Assembly: GCA_963723765.1 (NCBI GenBank)
Contig: CAVRSD010000003.1
Location: 868,001-932,000, forward strand
Origin: DATBAX01 sp963723765
GTDB lineage: Bacteria; Acidobacteriota; Terriglobia; Terriglobales; Acidobacteriaceae
Direction of reading: 5' to 3'
Length of the DNA: 64,000 bases
The position numbers were made by a program, and so were the translations under genes. Positions 8,651-17,084 of the stretch are shown here, piece after piece; position 1 is the first letter of the stretch, and each line of letters starts with the position of its first letter. The notes beneath the pieces were generated by a model. That model was not told where the DNA came from. It saw only the letters and a program-made list of their open reading frames with translations, and made no database searches.

Positions 8651-10312
8651 ATGCTCCGACCCAGGCATTTCAGTTTCATACTGGCTGTAATCGTTGCGCT
8701 GAGTACTGCAATGTTGAGTGCATGCAATAAAACAAACGACGCCGGACAACCAACTGCGGCTACCGATGGCGGCAAGATTCCGGTCACGTCAAAGTCGGAA
8801 GATGCGCGGAAGGAATTTTTGCAAGGACAGAGTCTGGCCGACCGGCTGCTCGGTCAGGAATCACTCCAGCATTTTGATCAGGCCATCGCACTCGATCCCG
8901 ATTTTGCATCGGCGGAAATGGCCCGGGCGGCTAGTTCTCCGACCACTCAGGAATTTTTCGATCATCTGAAAAAGGCGGTCAGTCTGTCGGACAAGGCTTC
9001 CGGAGGTGAAAAGCTGGTCATTCTCGCGGCCGAAGCCGGAACAAACGGCGATACCGTGAAACAAAAGGAATATCTCGATCAACTGGTGGCGGCCTATCCG
9101 AACGACGAGCGGGCCCATTTCAATCTGGGGAACTACTACTTTGGCCAGCAAGAGCTGACTGAAGCCATTGAGCAATACAAAAAAACCACCTTGCTCGCAC
9201 CAGACTTTTCCGGCGCCTACAACATTCTCGGCTACGCTTACCGGCAGCAAGGGGATTACGCCAATGCCGAGCAATCGTTTAAGAAATACATTGAGCTGAT
9301 CCCCAATGATCCCAATCCCTACGATTCTTATGCGGAACTGCTGCTAAAGATGGGAAGGTTTGATGATTCGATTGTGCAATATCGTAAAGCGCTTTCGATC
9401 GATCCCCACTTTGTTCCGTCGCACTTCGGAGTTTCTGCTGATCTGATGTACACGGGCAAGCCGGATGCAGCTGCGGCCGAACTACAGTCAATGGCCGAGC
9501 AATCCCGCAATGATGGTGAACTACGGACGGCCTTGTTTGGTTTGTGTGTGGTGGCTGCGGACAGCGGAAACATGGACGAGTCCTTGAGACAGATCGACAA
9601 GGAATATGCGGTCGCCGAAAAGAAATCGGATGTGGCGTCCATGTCAGCCGATTTGCAGGCCAAGGGCCAGATTATTTTGGAGACCCAGAAATATGACGCG
9701 GCGGCGAAGGTGTTCGATCGTTCGCAGCAGTTGATCGAAGGTTCCAGCCTCTCGCAGGAGATCAAAGACAATGCCAAACTTGTCCACCACTTCAACCTGG
9801 CGGCTGTGTCCATCGGCAAGAAGGATTTTGTGGCGGCGAAGATGCATGCTGACGAATTCCGGAAAGGTGCGGAAGCCTCAAAGAACCCGGCGCAGGTGAA
9901 ACAATCGCATGAACTGGAAGGCAGGCTCGCGCTCGCACAAAAACAGTATGACAAAGCGATTGCCGAACTGGACCAGGCTAACCAGCAAGACCCGCGCAAT
10001 CTTTATCGTTTGGGGCTGGCCTACGAAGGCAAAGGGGACGCCACGAAAGCGCACGAGCTCTACAACCAGGCAGCCGGATTCAATTCACTTCCCCAACTGA
10101 ATTACGCGTTCATTCGTGTCAAAGGCGCAGAAGCTGGCGACAGGAAAACAAGCCTGATAAATCGACGGCTAAGGAATGATCTTGAATACGACGCCGTCGC
10201 TCGAAGACCCGCCGTTCTCGGTGGTTCCGTAGAGTGCGCCGCTTTTGTCCAGGAAGAGCTTACAGGATGGCTCAATCCCATCAGCTCCACCACTGAAGCT
10301 ATGCAGCACTAG
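8651..10312 (+). CDS. TPR-repeat lipoprotein, C-terminus probably frameshifted
   Basis: The chosen start follows GGAGG and gives a lipoprotein signal peptide ending in the lipobox LSAC, so the protein should be membrane-anchored by its Cys. At least six TPR units follow (for example AHFNLGNYYFGQQELTEAIEQY and AYNILGYAYRQQGDYANAEQSF). The reading frame runs 144 bases into the convergent GloVer gene. If one base were removed from the AAAGG run near 10122-10126, the protein would continue as VKAQKLATGKQA and stop at 10157, which is 12 bases short of the neighbour's stop. I therefore think residues beyond about 490 are not native. Partner unknown. Confidence 0.8.
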   Translation: MLRPRHFSFILAVIVALSTAMLSACNKTNDAGQPTAATDGGKIPVTSKSEDARKEFLQGQSLADRLLGQESLQHFDQAIALDPDFASAEMARAASSPTTQEFFDHLKKAVSLSDKASGGEKLVILAAEAGTNGDTVKQKEYLDQLVAAYPNDERAHFNLGNYYFGQQELTEAIEQYKKTTLLAPDFSGAYNILGYAYRQQGDYANAEQSFKKYIELIPNDPNPYDSYAELLLKMGRFDDSIVQYRKALSIDPHFVPSHFGVSADLMYTGKPDAAAAELQSMAEQSRNDGELRTALFGLCVVAADSGNMDESLRQIDKEYAVAEKKSDVASMSADLQAKGQIILETQKYDAAAKVFDRSQQLIEGSSLSQEIKDNAKLVHHFNLAAVSIGKKDFVAAKMHADEFRKGAEASKNPAQVKQSHELEGRLALAQKQYDKAIAELDQANQQDPRNLYRLGLAYEGKGDATKAHELYNQAAGFNSLPQLNYAFIRVKGAEAGDRKTSLINRRLRNDLEYDAVARRPAVLGGSVECAAFVQEELTGWLNPISSTTEAMQH

Positions 10313-11518
10313 CTCGCTCCAGGCGCCGCCGGGTTCCGCGGGAGGTGTCAACTCAAAAGCGGTGCCACAGCCGTCGTTAAAGCCTGCGTTGCAGGAGAGA
10401 TCTCCTCCAACCAGGGTCGTACCGTAAAGATTCCCCGACCGATCCTGAATTACGCCGGCGAAAGGAATCCCACCGGCAGTTCCCAAGTCGAAACCGTAGA
10501 GCACGATCTCGGTCCAGCGACCGCCCGATACGATCGGCGGCTGCAGTTGAAAAACGGTGCCATAATTTGCCGGTCCGGCGCCGCTCGTCGTCCCAAGAAT
10601 GTCTCCGTTTTGACCGAGGGTGACGGAGCCTTCGGGAGAGGCTCCATCGGCGCCGCCGGTAAAGCTGTAGAGTACTTTCTCGCTCCAGGCAATTTTCCCG
10701 ATGGCAGGAGGGGTCAACTCAAAGACCGTGCCTGCGTTCATAGGGCCGCCGAAAGTGGTAGTGCCATAGAGATCTCCACCGCCATCCATAACTAGACCCG
10801 CAGAAGGACCGGAGCCATCCCGGCTCCCCGGCTTGCCGAGAAAATGGTGGATCAACCTCTCTCTCCATAGGCGGCCAGGTTTGAGGGGAGGTTCCAACTC
10901 GAACACTGTGCCGCAGCCATAACCCCCGCACTCTACGATCCCCCCGCCGTAAAGGGTTGTCCCATAGAGATCACCCTGGGCATCGAAGACCAGGTTACCG
11001 AGAGGAGTTCTGGCGTTCTTCTCCCCCTTAAAACGGTAGAGGACGGTCTCGCTCCACGCGCCACCAGCGGCCGCGGGCGGACTCAGCTCGAACACCGTAC
11101 CGCATCCATTGACACAATTCGGCGATCCGCCACCCACTTCCGTGGTTCCGTAGAGATTTCCGGCCGCATCGGAGATCAAACTGCCAGCCGGAGCGATTCC
11201 GTCGTTTTCACCTTGAAAGCTGTAGAGCACGCTCTGGGTCCAGGTGCCGTTGACGAGGGATAGCTCGAAGACAGTGCCGCAGCCCCGCGCACCCCCAAAG
11301 TCAGCGCACATGCCACTGCCGCCGACCGAACTCGTGCCGTAGAGATTGCCGGCTTGGTCCGAGATCAATCCGGCAAGGGGCACCATGCCATTGGTGGCAT
11401 CGAAGTTCAGGATAATGGTTTCGCCGGTTTTCGCGAACGCGACTGCGGTGCACAACAGAAGGGCTACAAAAACGCATGCCACGCAACGGGTGGCGGAGAG
11501 AAACGAATCGGATTTCAT
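10169..11518 (-). CDS. GloVer-repeat secreted protein (TIGR03803-type)
   Basis: The chosen start gives 449 residues with a signal peptide (CVACVFVALLLCTAVAFA) and a GGAG site 7 bases upstream. A longer start at 11560 would bury the signal peptide. The mature protein is built of seven units of about 55 residues, each with D..GNLYGTT..GG and GTVFEL..P and then W.E.VLYSF.G..DG. This is the GloVer repeat, a beta-propeller-like surface or secreted repeat found in many Acidobacteriota. No enzyme motif is present. It is convergent with the TPR lipoprotein. Confidence 0.88.
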   Translation of the reverse strand: MKSDSFLSATRCVACVFVALLLCTAVAFAKTGETIILNFDATNGMVPLAGLISDQAGNLYGTSSVGGSGMCADFGGARGCGTVFELSLVNGTWTQSVLYSFQGENDGIAPAGSLISDAAGNLYGTTEVGGGSPNCVNGCGTVFELSPPAAAGGAWSETVLYRFKGEKNARTPLGNLVFDAQGDLYGTTLYGGGIVECGGYGCGTVFELEPPLKPGRLWRERLIHHFLGKPGSRDGSGPSAGLVMDGGGDLYGTTTFGGPMNAGTVFELTPPAIGKIAWSEKVLYSFTGGADGASPEGSVTLGQNGDILGTTSGAGPANYGTVFQLQPPIVSGGRWTEIVLYGFDLGTAGGIPFAGVIQDRSGNLYGTTLVGGDLSCNAGFNDGCGTAFELTPPAEPGGAWSELVLHSFSGGADGIEPSCKLFLDKSGALYGTTENGGSSSDGVVFKIIP

Positions 11519-11660
11519 GGACTGCTCCAAAGCCCCAAAGGGACCGCCCAACGCGGCCACCCTCGCGGGTTTTAGGGATTCTACACCGGCTTCCCAATTA
11601 AGTCAGCGACAACATTGAAAGCGCAATTGGGGCTACCCAGATTCGTTCTCATCGCAAAAC

Positions 11661-11697
11661 GGCCATAGCCGGCGAGGATTCTTCGCCTTCTATGGCC
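11661..11697 (-). terminator. probable intrinsic terminator after the small zinc-ribbon gene
   Basis: A stem of GGCCATAG and CTATGGCC encloses an inner GGCGA/TCGCC helix. Read on the minus strand it is followed by GTTTTG. The T run is short, so termination strength is uncertain. Confidence 0.45.
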
Positions 11698-11721
11698 ATT
11701 CTGGAAACCCGAAACTATGGT

Positions 11722-11901
11722 TTACAGCTTTTCGTAGAATTCGCACGCCGAGCACGAAATGAAAATCCCGCCGGCAATGCCACGTTCGCGGTCTTTGACC
11801 CGCTTCGCGATGCGAGTCGGCTTGCCGCACTTGGGACAGTCGGTGCTTTTGGTGGTGTCCATTTCTTTCTTACGATCCGCTGTTTTTGCGATCTTGGCCA
11901 T
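11722..11901 (-). CDS. small zinc-ribbon protein
   Basis: 59 residues from the ATG that follows AGGAG. A longer start at 11949 is possible but lacks a ribosome site. The protein is lysine-rich and has CPKCGK and CSAC pairs spaced by about 24 residues, a typical zinc ribbon, ending EFYEKL. It could bind nucleic acid or be a cysteine-pair metal site in a larger complex. It has a terminator-like hairpin directly downstream. I do not recognise a named family. Confidence 0.6.
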   Translation of the reverse strand: MAKIAKTADRKKEMDTTKSTDCPKCGKPTRIAKRVKDRERGIAGGIFISCSACEFYEKL

Positions 11902-12080
11902 TGTTCTCTCCTGATGCCGCCTTTTGACAGCAATCTTCCGCAGGGTCATGCCCGCGGTCCGATAAGAATTTGGGAGTAATCTCTAGGGCTGGTCACCCGG
12001 CAAAGGTGCGGGGTGTCTGATCCATACTCACCGTTAACAATTTTACATGAAGTCGGCCCGGAAGCGATGCCCGGCGCGAC

Positions 12081-12120
12081 GATGTGAAAAGAAAAGCCGG
12101 AGGTCGGGGAGACCTCCGGC
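12081..12120 (-). terminator. intrinsic terminator of the beta-helix gene
   Basis: A perfect 10-bp stem (GCCGGAGGTC and GACCTCCGGC, 12096-12120) with a 5-base loop. On the minus strand it is followed by TTTTCTTTTC. It lies 23 bases after the stop of the beta-helix gene. Confidence 0.8.
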
Positions 12121-12142
12121 GGGAAGTTCGTGATGCTCGATG

Positions 12143-13480
12143 CTAACGAATCGGTCGCACGGCACGTGAAATTTGATTTTTTGCCGCCGGTTTCGCATGT
12201 GATCTGGCCTCTACCCCGGGAGTGACACTCTCGCAAGTATCGGCCGCATCGGTTGTGTTGGCCACGTTGTAAAACGTGTTTGTCCCCACGGTATTATTGC
12301 CGACGATCCCCAAAATACCAGCGCAGGCAGTATTGATGACGTTCCCGGATACCGTCGTACCATTTCCGGCTCCGGTGCATCCGTTTGCGGAACTTCCATC
12401 TAGATGGATACCCGCTTCATCACTACTAAAGATGGTATTGAGCTCGACGGTGCTGCTGTTATTGCAGATTTCGATTCCATCCAACAGATGGGTGCCGGAA
12501 ATCTTGTTGGACTTGATTACAGCCTTGTCGGCGAAGAGCGAATCACCCAGATCATCGACCGCAGCGATTCCGTATTGCGTGTTCGAGATGTTGTTGCTGG
12601 TGAGCGTAATTGCCTGGGATCCATAGATGAGAATTCCGGCGGCTGCGTCGCCCGTGTCGCTAAAGGTGTCGGGCGCCCAAACGTCCCCATTCACGGTGTT
12701 AGTTATAGCGCTGCCGGCGGCGCCGAACCCGAATTGGATGCCATTTTCGGCCGCTCCGCCGGTGGAACCGTGGCCTACAAGGTAGCTGGCGCTAACCGTA
12801 AGCGTAGTGCCCTGCTCATTACCGGTGATTCCATTCTTCTGATAATCCTGGACTATGCTATCGGTCACTTTCACCGTCGAAGTCCCGGCCACACTGTTCA
12901 AGACCCCGCTTTGTACATAAATGCCCAGACCACTCTGACATCCGGTCAGCCCGTCCGCCAAAGTTTCGTTCAAAACGGATACCTGATTGATGGTTCCAGA
13001 GGCGTTCTGGTACAGAATGCCCACAAGCGACGGAGCGCATGCGTCGATTCCGCTGTTGCTCCCATTCACGGAGAGGTTGCTGATATTTACCTTCGCCGCT
13101 CCTTGCACAAGAACTTGCGCAGCATATTGCGTAGTCGAAGCCAAGCTGGTGGCGTTAGTGATCATTCCGGAAGCAGGAGGAACAATGGTTGCGCCGCTGG
13201 CCGCCGTATTCATGGCGGTTATATTGATGCCCTTGAGTGTAAGGCTTTTTGTGATAAGAACCTGTTCCGGATAAATTCCGGGACAAATCAAAATTGTCGA
13301 ATTTGGGGTGACGCCGTTGACCGCTTGTTGGATGGTTGGATATTGAGCATTATTGGCACATGGAGTGCCACCGGCGGAAACCACCTGAACGGTTTGAACC
13401 ACGGCCATGGCGCTACCTGCAAAAAGAAGGACGATAAACACGAATAGCGTTCCCAAGAATATTCTGGGTGCTTTACACAT
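12143..13480 (-). CDS. secreted right-handed parallel beta-helix protein
   Basis: 445 residues. A signal peptide (FLGTLFVFIVLLFAGSAMA) ends near residue 26. The mature part begins with a PTIQQAVNGVTPNSTILICPGIYPEQVLITKSLTLKG block typical of pectate-lyase-like and NosD-like beta-helices. It continues with short turns rich in N, G and I (for example SNNISNTQYGIAAVDD and SNKISGTHLLDGIEI). Such proteins bind or cut polysaccharides, but no catalytic residues can be assigned. An AGGAG site is about 10 bases before the ATG. The gene has its own terminator and appears to be a single-gene transcript. Confidence 0.85.
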   Translation of the reverse strand: MCKAPRIFLGTLFVFIVLLFAGSAMAVVQTVQVVSAGGTPCANNAQYPTIQQAVNGVTPNSTILICPGIYPEQVLITKSLTLKGINITAMNTAASGATIVPPASGMITNATSLASTTQYAAQVLVQGAAKVNISNLSVNGSNSGIDACAPSLVGILYQNASGTINQVSVLNETLADGLTGCQSGLGIYVQSGVLNSVAGTSTVKVTDSIVQDYQKNGITGNEQGTTLTVSASYLVGHGSTGGAAENGIQFGFGAAGSAITNTVNGDVWAPDTFSDTGDAAAGILIYGSQAITLTSNNISNTQYGIAAVDDLGDSLFADKAVIKSNKISGTHLLDGIEICNNSSTVELNTIFSSDEAGIHLDGSSANGCTGAGNGTTVSGNVINTACAGILGIVGNNTVGTNTFYNVANTTDAADTCESVTPGVEARSHAKPAAKNQISRAVRPIR

Positions 13481-13745
13481 AACTTCTCTTCTCCTGATGT
13501 TGGATTTATTCCGAGCTTCTTAACTTCGTGGATTGGTCAAACGGGGCCGGATGCTGCGGGAGAACTTATATCGCACTATCGGTTCGGTTTCAACCCGCCG
13601 GAATATTTTCGGGGGACGGCTAAAATACTTGATTTCAGAGACTTAACGCGGAAGCGGCTATGGGCAGGCGTTTGCGGCGGAGGCAGCAGAGCGATTGGGC
13701 GAAAACACCACGAACACAATGTAAAGAAAATATTTCTTGAATAGT

Positions 13746-14215
13746 CTAATGCTTGGCTTGCGAAAAATCTTCCACGGCGAACCATTGCCCATCGCGTTGG
13801 GCGACGGCGATCCCGATGGAATCCATATCCCGATCCAGGAGGTTAGCGCGATGATTGGGTGATTTGACCCACTGCGAGTGAATAAATTCGGCGTTTGGAC
13901 CTTGCGCCACGTTTTCCGCAAGCCAGACGAAATGCACGCCAGCTTGGGTAGCCCGGCCCGCCAGGCTAGCCTCACCGGGAAACTGGTGCGACAGAGTTCC
14001 CTGCTGCGCCATGACTGCCGCGTGGCGTTCGGCCGCGCTGGCGAGCGCATTGTCCCACTTCAGCGTTGGCAGTCCTTGTGACTGGCGTTCGCGATTGGCG
14101 GCGTCAAACAGAGCGCGCTCCACGCTTTCGTTCTTGTTGTGCGCAGAGTGATGCTTGGCTGAGACATTGCACCAAGTAACAGCACGGCCGCAATCAGCTT
14201 CGACGAAATTCGCAT
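13746..14215 (-). pseudogene. CAP-domain (SCP/PR-1-like) secreted protein, frame broken after the signal peptide
   Basis: The ATG at 14215 follows a strong AGGAG site and encodes a signal peptide (MRISSKLIAAVLLLGAMSQ). The CAP domain itself is read in a different frame: AKHHSAHNKNESVERALF, then LASAAERHAAVMA, GENVA-like AENVAQG and SPNHRANLL. Restoring one G near 14160 joins them as MSQ-AKHHSA, a sensible cleavage region. Bacterial CAP proteins are secreted or periplasmic and of mostly unknown activity. The intact domain frame alone covers 13746-14123 (125 residues). Either a base-call error or a real lesion is possible. Confidence 0.75.
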
Positions 14216-14371
14216 GGAATAACTCCTACTCTTAGGTGTAAACCCTGCTTCAGCGATTTACACGTGCATAGAAGTTCATCGTCCAAAGCGGGAGTGAAGA
14301 CACTTCCGTAACCGGCGGGAAGCTATTCGAGATGCAAATTCTTCACATCACATTTTTTGCTTGTTCGGTGA

Positions 14372-14400
14372 TTGACAGCCAGCGGAAGGTTCCGTAGTCT
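14372..14400 (+). promoter_or_regulatory. promoter of the histidine operon leader
   Basis: TTGACA at 14372-14377, 17-base spacer, TAGTCT at 14395-14400 (three of six at the -10). It would start transcription near 14407, immediately before the His-rich leader frame. The short distance to the leader ATG suggests either a near-leaderless start or a start site a few bases earlier. Confidence 0.45.
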
Positions 14401-14412
14401 TACCGGGTAACC

Positions 14413-14481
14413 ATGCTGACGAACCGCCATCACCACCATCTTCACCATCACGCGCATAGTGCGCGGGAGGGATGTGTGTAG
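14413..14481 (+). CDS. hisL: histidine operon leader peptide
   Basis: A 22-codon frame beginning MLTNRHHHHLHHHAHS and ending at TAG. Eight of the 22 codons are His, in runs of four, three and one. It sits 110 bases before hisI and is followed at 14521 by an intrinsic terminator. This is the arrangement of the ribosome-mediated his attenuator known from enteric bacteria: with little charged tRNA-His the ribosome stalls in the run and the terminator does not form. The ribosome site is weak (ACCGGG). A 6-bp hairpin CGCGCA/TGCGCG (14451-14465) overlaps the end of the His run and could be the pause or competing structure. Confidence 0.8.
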   Translation: MLTNRHHHHLHHHAHSAREGCV

Positions 14482-14553
14482 CTGAAGGCGACAGTTAGAA
14501 ATCAGCACTCACAAGATCCGGCCCGCTGACGCGAAACGTTCAGCGGGCTTTTT
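14461..14553 (+). promoter_or_regulatory. histidine attenuator (terminator plus possible anti-terminator)
   Basis: The terminator is GCCCGCTGA (14521-14529) paired with TCAGCGGGC (14540-14548), then five T. A competing pairing is visible: GCGGG at 14463-14467, just after the His codons, is complementary to CCCGC at 14522-14526 in the terminator's left arm. A ribosome stalled on His codons would block the CGCGCA/TGCGCG hairpin and free GCGGG for this pairing, which would open the terminator. The terminator is seen directly; the switch is inference. Confidence 0.7.
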
Positions 14554-14589
14554 GTTGTCCGCACTCGATTCTCTGGGAGGAATGACCCA

Positions 14590-14973
14590 ATGAAGGATAA
14601 TTCGACCAATCCGGAAATTGATTTCAACAAAATGCTGGGAATCGTGCCCGCCATTGTGCAGGACGCCGCCTCAGGGGAAATCCTGATGCTCGGGTTTATG
14701 AACCGTCCGGCTTGGGAGCGCACGCAGGGCTCAGGATATGTGACCTTTTACAGCCGGACCCGAAACAAATTGTGGACCAAAGGCGAGACCTCCGGCAACC
14801 GTTTGAAAGTGCTGACGGCTACCACGGATTGCGATCGTGACACTCTGCTGGTCAAGGTTGAGGTGGAAGGCACCGGTTTGGTATGCCACGAGGGCACTCG
14901 GTCCTGCTTTACCAAGCCGATTTCTGTTTTCGGCAGGAACCTGGCCTCCGAAGAAACCCAGGAGACCGCGTAA
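14590..14973 (+). CDS. hisI: phosphoribosyl-AMP cyclohydrolase
   Basis: 127 residues, a stand-alone HisI without the HisE pyrophosphatase domain. It opens the purine ring of PR-AMP, the third step of histidine synthesis. Motifs: VPAIVQDAASGEILMLGFMN near residue 20, VTFYSRTRNKLWTKGETSGN near 50, DCDRDTLLVKV near 80, and the zinc-ligand segment CHEGTRSCF near 100. GGGAGG precedes the ATG by 9 bases. It is the first structural gene after the attenuator and its stop abuts the hisG ATG. No hisE is seen in the window. Confidence 0.95.
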   Translation: MKDNSTNPEIDFNKMLGIVPAIVQDAASGEILMLGFMNRPAWERTQGSGYVTFYSRTRNKLWTKGETSGNRLKVLTATTDCDRDTLLVKVEVEGTGLVCHEGTRSCFTKPISVFGRNLASEETQETA

Positions 14974-15843
14974 ATGAAACTGCGCATCGGGATACCCAAA
15001 GGAAGTCTGCAGGAGGCAACACTGCAACTCTTCGCACACGCGGGACTGCAAATTCACACCAATGCCCGCTCTTACTTCGCTTCCACCGGCGACCCCGAAA
15101 TTGAATGTATGCTGATTCGCGCGCAAGAAATGGCCCGCTACGTGGAGCATGGGGCACTCGACGCCGGCCTCACCGGGTTCGACTGGGTGATTGAAAGTGG
15201 ATTGCACGTCGAGACCGTCGCCAATCTTAGCTACGCCAAGCAAAGCCGCGGGAATGTGCGTTGGGTGCTGGCTGTGCCCGAGAACTCCAAGTATCAGCGG
15301 GCTGACGATTTGCAAGGCTGCATTATCGCCACCGAACTGGTAAACGTGACCAAGAGCTATTTCCAGAGCCACAACGTTGATGTCAAGGTGGAATTCTCCT
15401 GGGGCGCCACCGAAGTGAAGCCGCCCATGCTGGCGGACGCCATTGTGGAAGTAACTGAAACCGGCAGTTCTCTGCGCGCTAACCATCTGCGAATTATCGA
15501 CACCGTATTTGAATCCAACACCCAAATTATTGCCAACAAGAATTCCCTGGCGGATCCCGGCAAGCGCCGGAAAATTGAAAACCTGGCACTTATGTTACGT
15601 GGAGCGATGGAAGCCAAAGACCGGGTTGGCTTGATGCTGAACGTACGCAAAGAAGACCTCGATGCCGTTCTCTCCGTGCTACCCGCCCTGAAACGTCCGA
15701 CGATCTCGACTTTGAGTGATCCTGAGTGGCTGGCGGTGAATACTGTGATTGAAGGCGCGACGGCATGGGACGTTATCCCTCGACTAAAGGAAGCCAAGGC
15801 ACAGGGGATTGTGGAGTATCCGCTGAACAAGGTGGTGATGTAA
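14974..15843 (+). CDS. hisG: ATP phosphoribosyltransferase, long form
   Basis: 289 residues, the long (HisG-L) form with a C-terminal regulatory domain of about 75 residues (KEDLDAVLSVLPALKRPTIS...). It begins LRIGIPKGSLQEATLQLF and carries the PRPP-binding segment VEVTETGSSLRANHLRI near residue 155. It catalyses the first, feedback-inhibited step: ATP plus PRPP to PR-ATP. The long form acts without HisZ, and none is seen. Its stop overlaps the hisD start as TAATG, which indicates translational coupling. Confidence 0.95.
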   Translation: MKLRIGIPKGSLQEATLQLFAHAGLQIHTNARSYFASTGDPEIECMLIRAQEMARYVEHGALDAGLTGFDWVIESGLHVETVANLSYAKQSRGNVRWVLAVPENSKYQRADDLQGCIIATELVNVTKSYFQSHNVDVKVEFSWGATEVKPPMLADAIVEVTETGSSLRANHLRIIDTVFESNTQIIANKNSLADPGKRRKIENLALMLRGAMEAKDRVGLMLNVRKEDLDAVLSVLPALKRPTISTLSDPEWLAVNTVIEGATAWDVIPRLKEAKAQGIVEYPLNKVVM

Positions 15844-17084
15844 TGCGGATTCTCTCCGGGCGTGCTGCTGCCAAACGCCTGCGCGAGCTTGCGAGTCGTA
15901 GCGCGCAGTTCGGTTCGGTTGAACCGCAGGTGCGGCGCATTGTTGGAGATGTCCGTCGAAATGGGGATCGGGCATTGCGCCGTTACGCACTGCGCTGGGA
16001 TGGGTTGGCGAAAGGACGAGCCATTTTTATCGATGAAACGACCATCCAGAAAGCCTGGCAAACTTCTTCCCCCAAACTGCGTTCCGCATTGCGTCAGGCT
16101 GCGGAGAATATTCGGCAATTCTGCGAGTGGCAAATGCCTAAAGAGTGGATGCGCAATCGTGACGGGATTTCTGTTGGTCAATTAGTACGACCACTCGGCT
16201 CGGTGGGATGCTATGTGCCCGGTGGTCGATATCCGCTGGTTTCGACATTATTGATGACGGTCATTCCGGCGCAGGTTGCGGGGGTTAAGAATATTCGAGT
16301 CGTTTCGCCCCAGCCGCGCGCAGAAGTGTTAGCTGCAGCAGACCTGCTCGGTGTTAGAGAGTTTTATCGCCTCGGCGGAGCCCAGGCAATTGCAGCGTTG
16401 GCTTATGGCACGGAGAGCATTCCCCGAGTGGACAAAATCGTGGGCCCGGGCAATCTATACGTCACGGCGGCCAAGAAACTTATTTCCTTCGACTGCGCCA
16501 TCGATTTTCTGGCCGGGCCGACGGAAGTCGTAATTTTGAGCGAGGACGGCCAACCCCAGTTTATCGCCGCAGATCTGGTAGCACAGGCCGAGCATGATCC
16601 AGAGGCATTGGCAGTATTCATAACCACTTCGAACGCATTGGCTAAATCTGTGTCAAAGAAAGTAAATCTGCAAGCTCACGGCAATAAGCTGGCGAAGGAA
16701 TCGCTGCGCCGCCACGGAGTCACTCTGGTCGCGCAGTCGCGGGAACAGGCTCTTGAATGGGCAAATCTGCTGGCTGCCGAACACATCACAGTTTCCCGTC
16801 GCGATGTATCAGAGATTCACAATGCGGGCTCGATATTTGTTGGCGACTATTCCCCGCAAGCGGCCGGAGATTATGCATCTGGCCCGAGCCACGTGTTGCC
16901 AACTGCAGGCGGGGCGCGGTTTCGTGGGGGCTTGAGTGTGCTGGACTTCGTGAAACTCATTACGGTGCAGGAACTGTCAGCGAAGGGTCTGCAGCGGATT
17001 GCTCCGACAATCGAGTATTTGGCGGAAACCGAAGGCCTGCACGCCCATGCGGCGTCGATTCGGATCAGGAGCGGCCATGCTTAA
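15843..17084 (+). CDS. hisD: histidinol dehydrogenase
   Basis: 413 residues from the ATG overlapping the hisG stop. A longer frame from 15765 lies inside hisG and is not used. Motifs of the NAD-dependent, zinc-containing enzyme: GSVGCYVPGGRYPLVST near residue 120, GGAQAIAALAYGTESIPRVDKIVGPGN near 178, DFLAGPTEVV near 220, AQAEHDPEA near 247, and the C-terminal PTAGGARFRGGLSV. It oxidises histidinol to histidine in the last two steps. The predicted hisC ATG lies inside its last codons. Confidence 0.95.
   Translation: MRILSGRAAAKRLRELASRSAQFGSVEPQVRRIVGDVRRNGDRALRRYALRWDGLAKGRAIFIDETTIQKAWQTSSPKLRSALRQAAENIRQFCEWQMPKEWMRNRDGISVGQLVRPLGSVGCYVPGGRYPLVSTLLMTVIPAQVAGVKNIRVVSPQPRAEVLAAADLLGVREFYRLGGAQAIAALAYGTESIPRVDKIVGPGNLYVTAAKKLISFDCAIDFLAGPTEVVILSEDGQPQFIAADLVAQAEHDPEALAVFITTSNALAKSVSKKVNLQAHGNKLAKESLRRHGVTLVAQSREQALEWANLLAAEHITVSRRDVSEIHNAGSIFVGDYSPQAAGDYASGPSHVLPTAGGARFRGGLSVLDFVKLITVQELSAKGLQRIAPTIEYLAETEGLHAHAASIRIRSGHA

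Noticed and set aside
12404..13447. 347-codon plus-strand frame opposite the beta-helix gene
   Set aside because: Shadow of a real minus-strand gene that has a signal peptide, ribosome site and terminator; the frame has no recognisable protein features.
14731..15525. 264-codon minus-strand frame opposite hisI and hisG
   Set aside because: Overlaps two intact, conserved his genes; low-complexity His/Gly-rich translation typical of an antisense frame.
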